Assembly (NCBI GenBank): GCA_965204685.1
Contig: OZ242004.1
Location: 3,100,001-3,164,000 of the forward strand
Length of the DNA: 64,000 nt
Origin: Bin87 sp965204685
GTDB taxonomy: Bacteria; Chloroflexota; Dehalococcoidia; Lucifugimonadales; UBA3495
Direction: 5' to 3'
Under the pieces are notes generated by a model. That model searched no databases, was not told where the DNA came from, and was given only the letters and a program-made list of their open reading frames with translations. Below are positions 18,069 to 30,281 of this stretch, in pieces. The translations under genes and the position numbers were made by a program. Numbering within the stretch: position 1 is the stretch's first letter; every line of letters starts with the position of its first letter.

Positions 18069-18077
18069 ATTATAGCA
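18069..18077 (-). promoter_or_regulatory. Extended -10 promoter of the nuo operon
   Basis: On the minus strand the sequence reads TGCTATAAT, an exact TGn plus TATAAT extended -10, about 55 bases before the nuoA ATG. No good -35 is seen, as is usual for extended -10 promoters. Confidence 0.6.
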
Positions 18078-18115
18078 TAATGGCTACTCCGAAAAACCAA
18101 ACCGAAGGCCAACCG

Positions 18116-18985
18116 ATGCCCGACGCTTCACGAACTGACGACTGGACCAGCCACTACGTTTCCGCCAACGGAATCCGGCACCATTACCTGGAATGGGGAG
18201 AGCCGTCGAATCCTCCGCTGTTGGTGCTCCATGCCACTGGGCTTTGCGCCTGGCCCTGGAAACCGATCGCGCGCCGGTTGGCCGAGAACTACCGGGTCCT
18301 GGCCTTTGACCAGCGCGGACACGGCGACACCGACAAATCCGACAAGGGCTACAAGTTCGAATACGCCGGGGAAGACCTGACGGCAATCGTTGCCGCCATG
18401 GACCTCCAGTCGCCGCGGGTAATCGGCCATTCCTCCGGCGGTCTCGCCGCCATCATCGCCTCGAACCTCTTGCCCGGCAGGTTTGACCGGGTGGTGTTGG
18501 TCGAGACCCGGGTCAGCAACGACGCGCCGTCGGCGCCCAGCCAGGATCTGACCCGTCGGGCCGAGCGGACGCGGATGAAACGGTCGGTGTGGGAGTCCCG
18601 GGAAGCAATGTTCGATGCGTACCGCACCCGCGCCGCGTTCAAAGATTGGGAGGACGAGCCCTACCGTCAATTCATTGAGGGAGGAACCAGGCTGCTGCCC
18701 GACGGACGCGCCGAGTTGAAATGCCACCCGGAAATCGAGGCCGCCTTCTACGGTATGCGCGACGATCTTCCGGTGGAGAATCACCTCCAGGGGCTGCCCG
18801 GTGATTGGCTGCTCCTGCTCGCTGACTACCCCGGTTCGCAGCGTCCCCAAGACCCGGGCATTGAGCGATTCCGAAAGCTGGTGGCCGGCTCTGTGGTCGA
18901 ACCCATGGGCAAGGGCAGCCACTTCCTGCCCATGGAATATCCCAGCGACGTGCTGAATGCCATACTCGATTGGTTCGATGACTGA
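18116..18985 (+). CDS. Alpha/beta hydrolase
   Basis: A 289-residue alpha/beta-hydrolase-fold protein. The nucleophile elbow GHSSGG gives Ser106, the oxyanion strand is LLVLHATG with the DQRGHGDTDK segment after it, and a late GKGSHFLPME carries the likely catalytic His. In-frame ATGs exist at 18044, 18080 and 18116. The last is preferred because GAAGG lies 8 bases upstream and the earlier ones overlap the nuo promoter region. Substrate unknown. It is divergent from nuoA and precedes a CoA-transferase, suggesting ester or thioester catabolism (inference). Confidence 0.85.
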   Translation: MPDASRTDDWTSHYVSANGIRHHYLEWGEPSNPPLLVLHATGLCAWPWKPIARRLAENYRVLAFDQRGHGDTDKSDKGYKFEYAGEDLTAIVAAMDLQSPRVIGHSSGGLAAIIASNLLPGRFDRVVLVETRVSNDAPSAPSQDLTRRAERTRMKRSVWESREAMFDAYRTRAAFKDWEDEPYRQFIEGGTRLLPDGRAELKCHPEIEAAFYGMRDDLPVENHLQGLPGDWLLLLADYPGSQRPQDPGIERFRKLVAGSVVEPMGKGSHFLPMEYPSDVLNAILDWFDD

Positions 18986-19051
18986 TCAGGGCGGATGCAT
19001 CCGTCGCCGCTCCACCAACGCTCACCCTTTCGACCTGACCAGGAATAGATT

Positions 19052-20290
19052 TTGACTTCTTCAGAACCAACATCAACAGCCGGGCCCCTGGCCGGACTTC
19101 GCGTCCTGGACCTGTCCATCATCGTGGCCGGCGGTACCGCATCGTCGCTCATGGCCGATTTCGGCGCCGAAGTGATCAAGGTCGAGCGGCCCGGCTCCGG
19201 CGACCCGTTGCGCAATTGGGGCCCCTTTTACAACGGCGTATCGCTGTGGTGGAAGGTCCATTCCCGTAACAAGCGGTCGATCACGCTGAACATGGCCGAC
19301 AACCGGGGACAATCCATCCTCAAGCAATTGGCCGCACAAGCGGATGTCCTCATCGAGGGTTTCCGCCCCGGAACGCTGGAGCGTTGGAACCTCGGGCCGA
19401 CTGACCTCCACTCTGCCGACGTGAACCCCGGCCTGGTGATCCTCCGTTTCTCCGGGTTCGGCCAAACCGGCCCCTATCGGGACCGCCCCGGTTTTGGCAC
19501 CATCGCCGAGTGCATGAGCGGATACATCGGCATGACCGGCTTTCCTGATACGCCGCCCAACCTGCCGCCGATCCCGCTGGCTGACGAGATCGCCGGCGTC
19601 TTCGGCGCCATGGCCGGCATGATGGCGATCTACCGGCGGGATGCCGACACCCGCGCCGGGAATGCCGGAGCCGGTCAGGTGGTCGACCTCAGCCTCTTCG
19701 AGCCGCTGTTCCGCCTCTGCATTCCCCACCTGACCATTTACGACCGATTGGGCGAAATCCGGGAACGGGTGGGCAACGACTTTCCCGATGCCGCGCCGCG
19801 CAGCCTCTACCGCACCGGCGACGATCGCTGGCTCGGGCTGTCCGCCACCTCGCAAAACACCTGGGAAGGCCTCGCGCGAGCAATGGGGCTGGACCAGTTG
19901 CTGGCCGACCCCCGCTTTGCAAACAACGCCGTGCGCCTTGAGTCTAAGGACGCCCTGAACGAGGTCCTCCAAGAGTGGCTCGGATCGCGCAACGTCGACG
20001 CCATCATGGACGAGCTGATTCCGGCCGGGGGCGTGGTTGGTCCAGTCTACAACAGCGCCGACATCGTAGCCGATCCGCACTTCCAGGATCGCGACGACAT
20101 CGTCGAGATCGAAGACCCCGAGTTGGGCCATACCCGTATGCTCGGCTTGGTTCCAAAATTCAGTGACACGCCGGGAGAGTTGCGCCACATGGGACCCACT
20201 GTCGGCGAGCACAACTCCGCCGTGTACGGCGAATGGCTGGGCTTGTCGGATGAAGATCTTCAGTCCCTCACCGCCGCAGGTGTCGTATAG
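19052..20290 (+). CDS. Family III CoA-transferase (CaiB/BaiF)
   Basis: A 412-residue CaiB/BaiF-type CoA-transferase. The N-terminal LAGLRVLDLS and the SSLMADFGAEVIKVERP block are family hallmarks, as are SRNKRSITLN and ILRFSGFGQTGPYRDRPG. The segment PLADEIAGVFGAMAGMMA contains the aspartate expected to form the acyl-anhydride intermediate. It would move CoA between carboxylic acids; donor and acceptor cannot be inferred. The start is TTG at 19052 with AGGA 7 bases upstream, so translation may be modest. rdgB begins two bases after its stop. Confidence 0.9.
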   Translation: MTSSEPTSTAGPLAGLRVLDLSIIVAGGTASSLMADFGAEVIKVERPGSGDPLRNWGPFYNGVSLWWKVHSRNKRSITLNMADNRGQSILKQLAAQADVLIEGFRPGTLERWNLGPTDLHSADVNPGLVILRFSGFGQTGPYRDRPGFGTIAECMSGYIGMTGFPDTPPNLPPIPLADEIAGVFGAMAGMMAIYRRDADTRAGNAGAGQVVDLSLFEPLFRLCIPHLTIYDRLGEIRERVGNDFPDAAPRSLYRTGDDRWLGLSATSQNTWEGLARAMGLDQLLADPRFANNAVRLESKDALNEVLQEWLGSRNVDAIMDELIPAGGVVGPVYNSADIVADPHFQDRDDIVEIEDPELGHTRMLGLVPKFSDTPGELRHMGPTVGEHNSAVYGEWLGLSDEDLQSLTAAGVV

Positions 20291-20292
20291 TT

Positions 20293-20907
20293 ATGTCATC
20301 CTCAGTCCTCGTCGTCGCCACCCGCAACCAGGGCAAGATGCGCGAGTACCGTGAATTGCTCGCCGGCTGGCCGGTGGAACTGATCTCCCTGGATGACGCG
20401 GGAGTCACCGGGGACGTCGACGAGACCGGGGATACCTTCCTCGCCAACGCCCGCCTGAAGGCATCCGAGTACGCCCGCCTGTCGAACCTGCCTACGATCT
20501 CCGACGACTCCGGCCTCGAGGTGCACGCGCTGGCCGGCGAGCCGGGCGTGTATTCCGCGCGCTACGGCGGCGACGCCTGCCATTCCGATGCCGACCGGGT
20601 GGCCCTCTTGCTGGAGAATCTTGACGGCGTGCCCTGGGACCGGCGCATCGCCCGGTTCCGTTGTGTCACCGCCATCGCGGCTCCGGGCGGCGCGGTTATC
20701 GGCACAGTCGTCGGCTCCGTCGCCGGAATGATACAATTCGAACCGGAAGGTGAGCATGGTTTCGGCTACGACCCGGTATTCCACCTCCCCTCCATAGGGC
20801 AAACCATCGCGCAGGTGCCCCTGGAAATCAAGAACCACATCAGCCACCGCGCCGATGCCGCCCGCAAAGCGCGCACCTTATTCCAGACACTGTTGGATCA
20901 ACCATAG
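20293..20907 (+). CDS. rdgB: XTP/dITP diphosphatase (RdgB/HAM1)
   Basis: A 204-residue house-cleaning nucleotide pyrophosphatase that removes XTP, ITP and dITP. Motifs: the N-terminal ATRNQGKMREY (T/SxNxxK nucleotide loop), the SDDSGLEV core at about residues 70-77, GVYSARYGG, and GFGYDPVFHLP near the C-terminus. ATG two bases after the CoA-transferase stop, so the two are likely co-transcribed although functionally unrelated. Confidence 0.94.
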   Translation: MSSSVLVVATRNQGKMREYRELLAGWPVELISLDDAGVTGDVDETGDTFLANARLKASEYARLSNLPTISDDSGLEVHALAGEPGVYSARYGGDACHSDADRVALLLENLDGVPWDRRIARFRCVTAIAAPGGAVIGTVVGSVAGMIQFEPEGEHGFGYDPVFHLPSIGQTIAQVPLEIKNHISHRADAARKARTLFQTLLDQP

Positions 20908-20923
20908 CGCCGCTGCAGTTATC

Positions 20924-21940
20924 ATGATCGCCGACCTATTTGGCCGTCCCCTGCGGGACCTCCGCATCTCGGTCACCGACCGGTGCAATTTCCGGTGTCC
21001 CTACTGTATGCCCGCCGAGATTTTCGGCGAGGCCTACGAGTTCCTGCCCAAGGACGAAATCCTCACCTTTGAGGAGATTTCGCGCCTGGCGTCCCTGTTT
21101 GTGAGCGCCGGGGTCAACAAACTGCGGATCACCGGCGGCGAGCCCCTGCTGCGCGTTGACCTGTCCAAGCTGATCGCCCAATTGGCCGCCATTCCGGGCG
21201 CGGACGACATCACCCTGACCACCAACGGCTACCTCCTTGCCCAGCAGGCGACACAGCTGGCAGAGGCCGGGTTGGACCGCATCACCGTCAGCCTCGACTC
21301 GCTGGACGACGACGTCTTCAAGCGTATGAACGGGCGGGGGTTTGGCACCCGGCGCGTTCTGGATGGCATCGGGCGCGCCTCCGAAGCCGGGTTGAACCCC
21401 GTCAAGATCAACGCCGTGGTGCAAAAAGGCGTCAACGACCACACGCTCGTCGACTTGGCTCGCCACTTCAAGGGCACCGGACACATCGTCCGCTTCATTG
21501 AGTACATGGACGTTGGCAACCGCAACGGCTGGAAACTCGACGAGGTAGTCTCCGCCGCCGAGATCGTGGCCATGATTGACGCCGAGTTGCCGCTGGAGCC
21601 TGCCGAACCCAACTACGTCGGCGAGGTGGCCAACCGCTGGCGTTACCGCGACGGCTCGGGGGAAATCGGCGTGATCGCTTCGGTTACCCAGCCCTTCTGC
21701 GCCAACTGCACCCGCGCCCGTCTGTCCACCGACGGCAAGCTGTACACCTGCCTCTTCGCCACCGATGGCGTTGACTTGCGCGGGCCCATGCGCCAGGGCG
21801 CTTCCGACGCCGAACTCAGTGCTATCATCGCCGGAGCCTGGAGTGTCCGCCGCGACCGCTACTCCGAAGAACGCACCGAGTTGACCGCCGCCGAGGCTTC
21901 GGCTCGAAATAAGGTCGAGATGTACCATATCGGCGGATGA
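20924..21940 (+). CDS. moaA: GTP 3',8-cyclase (MoaA), molybdenum cofactor biosynthesis
   Basis: A 338-residue radical-SAM enzyme that starts molybdopterin synthesis from GTP. The N-terminal cluster CNFRCPYC is C21/C25/C28; the C-terminal GTP-binding [4Fe-4S] cluster is C259, C262 and C276 (CANCTRARLSTDGKLYTC). The protein ends in HIGG, the conserved C-terminal double glycine needed for activity. Start at the ATG 20924; a longer reading overlaps rdgB and is rejected. moaC follows after 10 bases. The pathway can feed the molybdenum hydroxylase encoded at 55991-59726. Confidence 0.96.
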   Translation: MIADLFGRPLRDLRISVTDRCNFRCPYCMPAEIFGEAYEFLPKDEILTFEEISRLASLFVSAGVNKLRITGGEPLLRVDLSKLIAQLAAIPGADDITLTTNGYLLAQQATQLAEAGLDRITVSLDSLDDDVFKRMNGRGFGTRRVLDGIGRASEAGLNPVKINAVVQKGVNDHTLVDLARHFKGTGHIVRFIEYMDVGNRNGWKLDEVVSAAEIVAMIDAELPLEPAEPNYVGEVANRWRYRDGSGEIGVIASVTQPFCANCTRARLSTDGKLYTCLFATDGVDLRGPMRQGASDAELSAIIAGAWSVRRDRYSEERTELTAAEASARNKVEMYHIGG

Positions 21941-21950
21941 TGAGGAACGC

Positions 21951-22460
21951 ATGACCACTGAAAACGCCAGCAAGCCCGCCGACCGCCTTACCCACCTGGC
22001 CGAGGACGGCAGCGCCCGCATGGTGGACGTCGGCTGGAAGCCGGTGACGGACCGCATGGCCCAGGCCTGCGGCTACGTGGTCATGGAGCCGGCAACTCTG
22101 GCCCTCATCCGCGACGGCCTGATGAAGAAGGGCGACGTGCTCACCATCGCCCAGTTGGCTGGCATCATGGGCGCAAAAAAGACCTCCGAGCTCATTCCCT
22201 TGTGCCATCCTCTGCCACTGAATAAGGTTGACGTTGAGCTGGATCTGGAAGAGGACGAAAGCCGGGTACGGATAACGACCACGGCGACCACCTCAGGTAA
22301 AACGGGCGTTGAGATGGAAGCTCTGACCGCGGTGTCGGTGGCTGCGCTGACCGTCTACGACATGTGCAAAGCGGTAGACCGTGCCGTTCGCATCGACGGC
22401 GTGCGCCTGTTGCGCAAAACCGGCGGCCAGTCCGGCGACGTGGATCTGACCGGCGCCTAG
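21951..22460 (+). CDS. moaC: Cyclic pyranopterin monophosphate synthase (MoaC)
   Basis: A 169-residue enzyme acting directly after MoaA to form cyclic pyranopterin monophosphate. Signature blocks: ARMVDVGWKPVT at the start, GAKKTSELIPLCHPLPLNKV in the middle and GKTGVEMEALTAVSVAALTVYDMCKA. ATG at 21951 with GAGGA upstream. The last four bases overlap the convergent small gene on the other strand. Confidence 0.95.
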   Translation: MTTENASKPADRLTHLAEDGSARMVDVGWKPVTDRMAQACGYVVMEPATLALIRDGLMKKGDVLTIAQLAGIMGAKKTSELIPLCHPLPLNKVDVELDLEEDESRVRITTTATTSGKTGVEMEALTAVSVAALTVYDMCKAVDRAVRIDGVRLLRKTGGQSGDVDLTGA

Positions 22461-22828
22461 CCGGAACGGCTGGCAATCTCGGCCGCCAGCACACGCACCG
22501 CCTCCGTCAGGTATATCAACCGCGCGTAGGCCGGCATTTCCAGCGGCCTGAACTCCTCTACTTGGTCCACTTCCAACACGCCGACCACGCCGGGTATCGC
22601 GGTCACGTCCAGTTCGGCGATAACGCCGTCCGGGGTGATGACCACGCACCCCACGTCGTGCCCAGGCGCCGGGTACGGGTCGAGTTCAATCGCCTGTATA
22701 GTCGTCATTCCCAGAAAGGCCGGGAACGGCTGCAACCGGCGGCACAAGTCCGCGACTATGGCCTCCAATCCTGCCGCGGCCTGCCACAGGGCGTCCGGGT
22801 CGTCGCCAGGTTGATGCTGCGCCGTCAT
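22457..22828 (-). CDS. Hypothetical protein, 123 residues
   Basis: An unrecognised 123-residue protein, acidic overall, beginning MTAQHQPGDDPDALW. It looks like a folded small domain: helix 1 (ALWQAAAGLEAIVADLCRRL), a strand-rich centre (GCVVITPDGVIAELDVTAIP) and a final helix (ARLIYLTEAVRVLAAEIAS). No catalytic motif is visible. It is convergent with moaC with a four-base overlap and divergent from tRNA-Met. It could be a lineage-specific protein; a spurious frame is possible but the amphipathic pattern argues for a real gene. Confidence 0.55.
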   Translation of the reverse strand: MTAQHQPGDDPDALWQAAAGLEAIVADLCRRLQPFPAFLGMTTIQAIELDPYPAPGHDVGCVVITPDGVIAELDVTAIPGVVGVLEVDQVEEFRPLEMPAYARLIYLTEAVRVLAAEIASRSG

Positions 22829-22832
22829 TTGA

Positions 22833-22862
22833 TTGACAACCCGGCCGGGCGAGCCTTACCAT
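22833..22862 (+). promoter_or_regulatory. Promoter of tRNA-Met
   Basis: An exact TTGACA at 22833-22838, an 18-base spacer, then TACCAT at 22857-22862, ending about 46 bases before the mature tRNA. The -35 is perfect and the -10 matches 4 of 6 positions. Confidence 0.45.
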
Positions 22863-22908
22863 TGAATCGTCTGCGGTAGCATCGGCGTCTGGTCGAGGCC
22901 GCTCGGTA

Positions 22909-22983
22909 GGCGACGTAGCTCAGTGGCAGAGCGGGCGCTTCATAAGCGCTAGGTCGTTGGTTCGAATCCATCCGTCGCCACCA
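22909..22983 (+). tRNA. tRNA-Met (CAT), elongator type, CCA encoded
   Basis: Acceptor GGCGACG/CGTCGCC, D-stem GCTC/GAGC, anticodon arm with loop TTCATAA (anticodon CAT at 22941-22943), TTCGAAT T-loop, discriminator A and encoded CCA. The paired first base (G1-C72) and the absence of three consecutive G-C pairs in the anticodon stem rule out the initiator. The 5' half GGCGACGTAGCTCAG resembles elongator Met rather than the lysidine-modified Ile tRNA. Confidence 0.92.
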
Positions 22984-23007
22984 TCGCTCCCGAGAGCGCA
23001 AAACGAA

Positions 23008-23037
23008 AGCCGGGTCAATCGACCCGGCTCGTTTTTT
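23008..23037. terminator. Rho-independent terminator after tRNA-Met
   Basis: 9-bp GC-rich stem (AGCCGGGTC with its complement) and a four-base loop, followed by G and six T's. On the other strand the A-rich left flank gives T's, so it can also end the convergent PAC2 gene. Confidence 0.88.
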
Positions 23038-23051
23038 GCGGAATGGGCATC

Positions 23052-23963
23052 CTAGTTATCCCGCTGACCAAACTCCTCTCCCAGTTCGCTCAGAAACTGT
23101 TCAATCTCCGGTGACAGCGCCACTGCGTCTTCCGGGCTCACGGCCTCTTCGGCCGGCCCGCTTTCGGCCTCGTTGGTGTCGTAGTAGTCTTCCATCTGCT
23201 TGATGAGGCCCTGGAGGTCGGAGTTGCGCTCCACCGCCGCGTTCAGTTCGCGGTACTGCCGCTGGCCGCGCCGGGTCGGCGCCAGGTCAGCGGGGATCTC
23301 CGAGTATACCGACGATAGCACCTCAATCATCCGCGCGGTTCCGTTGTAGTCCTCGTCCAACTGCACGTACTGGGGAAGATGCACCATGAAATTGATTGCC
23401 TCAATTTCCATCTTGTCGATGCCATCCGACACCAGGTTCATTATCGTGGTGGGACCCTGGTAGGTGCTCCCGCGCAGCTTCAGGTTCGGCACCGACCGGA
23501 GTTGTGACACCGAGCCCAGCGATCCGGTCACCAGCAGCGGCCGCGTGTGGGGCACCGCGTCGTACATGGCGCCCAGCCGGCAATACCGTTTCACGTTGAA
23601 CTTTTCGACCACTTCCAGGATCGAATCGGTGTACGTCTCGCTGTTCGCGTGGGGCTCTCGCAGATGGAAAAACAGGTAATCAGGCCCGTTTTCCGTGGTG
23701 GCGTACCGGATGATGCTGTTGGGGATGCGCACCCGGCGTTCGTTGTCCACCAGCCGCATGCTGGGGCGATACCGGGTGAAATCGAAGAACTCGCCGGGGC
23801 GGTGCAAACGGCCCAGTTCCTTGGAGCCGAGGTACCGTTCCAGCCGGTTCAGCGTCAACGTGCCGACACTGCCCACGTCCACCCACGGGCGGATCATCGC
23901 GAATACGTGCGGATCACGCAGTTCGGGCAGGGGTTCCTGTAGTTCAAATGCGCCTACTCTCAT
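23052..23963 (-). CDS. PAC2 family protein
   Basis: A 303-residue protein of the PAC2 (proteasome-assembly-chaperone-2-like) family, common in actinobacteria and Chloroflexota. Seen: the N-terminal AMIRPWVDVGSVGTL segment, YLFFHLREPHA, and PHTRPLLVTGSLGS with the following IMNLVSDGIDKMEIEAINFMVHLP region typical of bacterial PAC2 proteins. The last 50 residues are acidic and helical, possibly a binding tail. ATG at 23963. No proteasome genes are in the window, so function is unknown. Confidence 0.85.
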   Translation of the reverse strand: MRVGAFELQEPLPELRDPHVFAMIRPWVDVGSVGTLTLNRLERYLGSKELGRLHRPGEFFDFTRYRPSMRLVDNERRVRIPNSIIRYATTENGPDYLFFHLREPHANSETYTDSILEVVEKFNVKRYCRLGAMYDAVPHTRPLLVTGSLGSVSQLRSVPNLKLRGSTYQGPTTIMNLVSDGIDKMEIEAINFMVHLPQYVQLDEDYNGTARMIEVLSSVYSEIPADLAPTRRGQRQYRELNAAVERNSDLQGLIKQMEDYYDTNEAESGPAEEAVSPEDAVALSPEIEQFLSELGEEFGQRDN

Positions 23964-24013
23964 GGTACCGCTATCTTGCCAGAGTTGCCCTCGTAATTCA
24001 AGGTTTGCGGCGG

Positions 24014-24042
24014 TTGAACCGCCGTCTCCGTTGGCCTAAAAT
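24014..24042 (+). promoter_or_regulatory. Sigma70-type promoter of the LLM oxidoreductase
   Basis: TTGAAC at 24014-24019, exactly 17 bases, then TAAAAT at 24037-24042. This implies a leader of roughly 70 bases before the ATG at 24117. Confidence 0.65.
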
Positions 24043-24116
24043 GCCATCACCCTACGGTTCCCGCTCGCGATGGGCCGTTTTTAGCGCGTTTTGCGCTCGA
24101 CTACGGGAGGCATTTG

Positions 24117-25316
24117 ATGATTACCACCTTTGACAGCCTGTACGCGGGCCACGTCGACATGGACAACGTGGGCTACGGCGGGACCGCGGTCAACGATCGC
24201 ACCTATTCCGACGAATATCTGGCCACGGCGTTCGACAAGGGCGTTGCCATCGCCCAGACCCTGGACAAGCACGGCTACGATACTTTCTGGATGGCTGAGC
24301 ACCACTTCCAGCCGGAAGGGTACGAGTGCATCCCCAACCTCCTGATGTTCATTGTCCATCTGGCCCATGTGACCGAGCGCCTGCGCTTCGGCTGCGGGTT
24401 CAACATCGCTCCCATGTGGCATCCGCTGCGCCTGGCCGAGGACTTCGCCATGGCCGACTGGCTGACCAACGGCCGGGTGATCTTCGGCGTGGGGCGCGGC
24501 TACCACACCCGCGAGGTTGAGTCCTTCGGCTCCCCGCTCATGGACCAGCCGGCCAACCGCGAACTCTTCGAGGAGCAGGTTGAGGTTATCTTCAAGGCCT
24601 TCCACGAGCGATCCTTCTCCCACCAGGGCAAGCACTACAACTTCCCGCCGCAGGGAGTGCCCTACCGCGGCTATCCGCTAGAAGACATTACCCTCGTTCC
24701 CCGTCCCAAGAACCTGCCGGTGGAGTGCTGGCAGCCCATCCAGGGAGGCACCGGCCGCGCGCTGGAGTTCATGGCCCAGATGGGCATCAAGGGCGTCATC
24801 GGCGGCGGTTCCTCCGAGGGCGGCGCCATGGACGGCATCATGCACGGCTACCGCGACGCGCTCCGCCGCAACGGCAAGCCCGACGCCGAACTGGGCGAGG
24901 ACCTGGCCGTCGGCTTCCACTTCCACATCGCCCCCACGGTTGAGGAAGCGGCCCGACAGGGAGCTAGGTACTACGAGGAAAACCTCAAGATGTTCGGCCC
25001 TCTGCGTCTGACCCGCGGCCTGTCCGAGCAGCAGATCCGCGACATCAGCAATCCTGAAATCGCCCCCAACGCCGGCTTGCCTACCATCGAAGACGCTATC
25101 GAAAACGGCAGCGTGCTGGCCGGCCCGCCCGACCGCATCATCGAACTGCTCAAGGGCGTCGAGGAGCGCTACCCGGGGTTGAAGCGGGTCCAGGTGGGCC
25201 AGCCCGTCGGCACCCCGCAATCCGTGATCCTCGAGCAACTCCAGTGGTTCGCCGAGGAGGTCATGCCCGCTTTCAAGGACACCAAGGTCGAGGTCGCCGT
25301 GCCCGCCGACAACTGA
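24117..25316 (+). CDS. LLM-class flavin-dependent oxidoreductase
   Basis: A 399-residue luciferase-like (TIM-barrel) flavoprotein, using FMN or F420. Diagnostic parts: GYDTFWMAEHHFQPEGY with the family His pair, LRFGCGFNIAPMWHPLRLAEDFAMADWLTNGR split over two barrel strands, then GVGRGYHTREV. The C-terminal region contains a GPPDRIIELLKG type motif. Start at ATG 24117, seven bases after GGGAGG; a TTG immediately before it is in frame but unneeded. Typical of families that oxidise small organics in SAR202-like bacteria; substrate unknown. Confidence 0.9.
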   Translation: MITTFDSLYAGHVDMDNVGYGGTAVNDRTYSDEYLATAFDKGVAIAQTLDKHGYDTFWMAEHHFQPEGYECIPNLLMFIVHLAHVTERLRFGCGFNIAPMWHPLRLAEDFAMADWLTNGRVIFGVGRGYHTREVESFGSPLMDQPANRELFEEQVEVIFKAFHERSFSHQGKHYNFPPQGVPYRGYPLEDITLVPRPKNLPVECWQPIQGGTGRALEFMAQMGIKGVIGGGSSEGGAMDGIMHGYRDALRRNGKPDAELGEDLAVGFHFHIAPTVEEAARQGARYYEENLKMFGPLRLTRGLSEQQIRDISNPEIAPNAGLPTIEDAIENGSVLAGPPDRIIELLKGVEERYPGLKRVQVGQPVGTPQSVILEQLQWFAEEVMPAFKDTKVEVAVPADN

Positions 25317-25337
25317 GCGCAGCCTCGGAGGCTTTTC

Positions 25338-25371
25338 ACAGGGGGTGAGTGTCTACTCGCCCCCTGTTTTT
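25338..25371 (+). terminator. Rho-independent terminator after the LLM gene
   Basis: 13-bp stem (ACAGGGGGTGAGT at 25338-25350 with its complement at 25355-25367, one G-T pair), four-base loop, ending in a run of five T's. Confidence 0.9.
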
Positions 25372-25473
25372 GGTCCGAATCCAACGCCGCAAAATTGGTG
25401 ACACCCTGCGGCGGCGGTTTGCCCATCCCCTTGTTATCCTGAATGCCTACACTTTTTCGTGGAGGCAAACCCC

Positions 25474-26259
25474 ATGCCCGAGATAACCGAATACCCCTGC
25501 GGCTCGCCGTCCTGGGCCGACCTGCTCTGCAAAAACGGCCAGACCGCCAAGGACTTCTACACGTCCCTGTTCGGCTGGACTTACGATGACCACCCCGCCG
25601 GCCCCGACATGGTCTACACCATGTTCAGCCACAACGGCGTGCCGGTGTGCGCATCCGCCGAGCCGGGCCCCGGCCAGGAGAACCTGCCGCCCCATTGGAG
25701 CGTCTACGTCACTGTGGACGACCTCGAGGCTGCCGTCGAACGGACCCGGTCAGCTGGCGGAACCGTGCTCATGGAACCTTTCGACGTGCTCGACGTTGGA
25801 CGCATGGCTCTGATCCAGGACAAAGAGGGGGCGGTCCTGCGCCTGTGGTATCCCATCGCGCACGCCGGCGCCGGCAAAATGCACGAGCCTGGGGCCATTG
25901 CCTGGTTTGAGTTGGCAACCACCGACACCGACTCCGCCGGGAGTTTCTATGCCCAGGTACTGGGAGCCGAGGTTGCCCCCGACCCGGACACTCCGTTCGA
26001 GTACACCCTGTTCAAGGTTTCTGGCGTCCAGGTGGCCGGTATGCTCAAGATTGGCGAGGACTGGGGGCCGGTCCCGCCTAACTGGGGCATCTATATCGGC
26101 GTTGACGACGTGGATGCCACCGTTGCAAAAGCCACGGAGCTCGGTGGCGGCGTCATCGTGGGGCCGCAGAATATTCCCGACTTCGCGCGCTTCGCCGTAC
26201 TGCGCGATGCTGAAGGAGCGGTGTTCAGCGTGATAGCGCTGAACCAGTGGCCCACGTAA
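25474..26259 (+). CDS. Two-domain VOC family protein (glyoxalase/dioxygenase fold)
   Basis: A 261-residue protein of two vicinal-oxygen-chelate domains, about residues 1-130 and 131-261. Each begins with a short Trp-containing strand (SPSWADLLCKNG and GAIAWFELATTD), followed by a helix (KDFYTSLFGW; AGSFYAQVLGAE), and ends with a beta strand carrying a late Glu/Asp (DKEGAVLRLW; DAEGAVFSVI). ATG at 25474 is chosen because GGAGG lies 8 bases upstream. Such pairs occur in glyoxalase-like and antibiotic-resistance-like proteins; activity cannot be assigned. Confidence 0.87.
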   Translation: MPEITEYPCGSPSWADLLCKNGQTAKDFYTSLFGWTYDDHPAGPDMVYTMFSHNGVPVCASAEPGPGQENLPPHWSVYVTVDDLEAAVERTRSAGGTVLMEPFDVLDVGRMALIQDKEGAVLRLWYPIAHAGAGKMHEPGAIAWFELATTDTDSAGSFYAQVLGAEVAPDPDTPFEYTLFKVSGVQVAGMLKIGEDWGPVPPNWGIYIGVDDVDATVAKATELGGGVIVGPQNIPDFARFAVLRDAEGAVFSVIALNQWPT

Positions 26260-26288
26260 GCCCGGGTACGTACCAGAACCGAAGGGGG

Positions 26289-26510
26289 CGGTCGTTGCAG
26301 CCGCTTGGCGTAAGGCTTGTCCAGGGTGGTGTCGTCCAGCACCAGTATGCAAACCTTGCGCTCCACCAGGGGACGAACCTCCCGCCACAGCGCCTCCGTG
26401 TCGGGAGGCTGTCGCCGCAACAGGCGGGTAAAGTCATCATGGGCTGGCGTCCCCGCAGCTGCCGGCTGACAACGGGCCGCCTCCGCACAGGTGACGTTTT
26501 TCCCACAACT
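26289..26510 (-). pseudogene. Decayed transposase fragment (DDE family)
   Basis: The 380-bp gap between the VOC gene and mfd has no intact gene. On the minus strand one frame reads AHDDFTRLLRRQPPDTEALW and then VCILVLDDTTLDKPYAKRLQ, the N-terminal catalytic segment (first Asp in LDDTTLDKPYA) of a DDE transposase family widespread in cyanobacteria and Chloroflexota. The frame is lost right after KRLQR at about 26290, and upstream it runs into a stop at about 26515, so only about 60-70 codons survive. No terminal inverted repeat or target duplication was found. Confidence 0.55.
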
Positions 26511-26639
26511 CTAAACAGTCGCCATGGCGGCAGGCTTGGACACGGGGCACAAACGGGCGTACAATTTTCGCGCGGGGCTGGCCTACGGTCAGTCCCGTAT
26601 CGGCGTGTAACCAACGACCAACTGATGCTTGGGTGAACA

Positions 26640-30278
<3,639 letters not shown>

Positions 30279-30281
30279 GCC

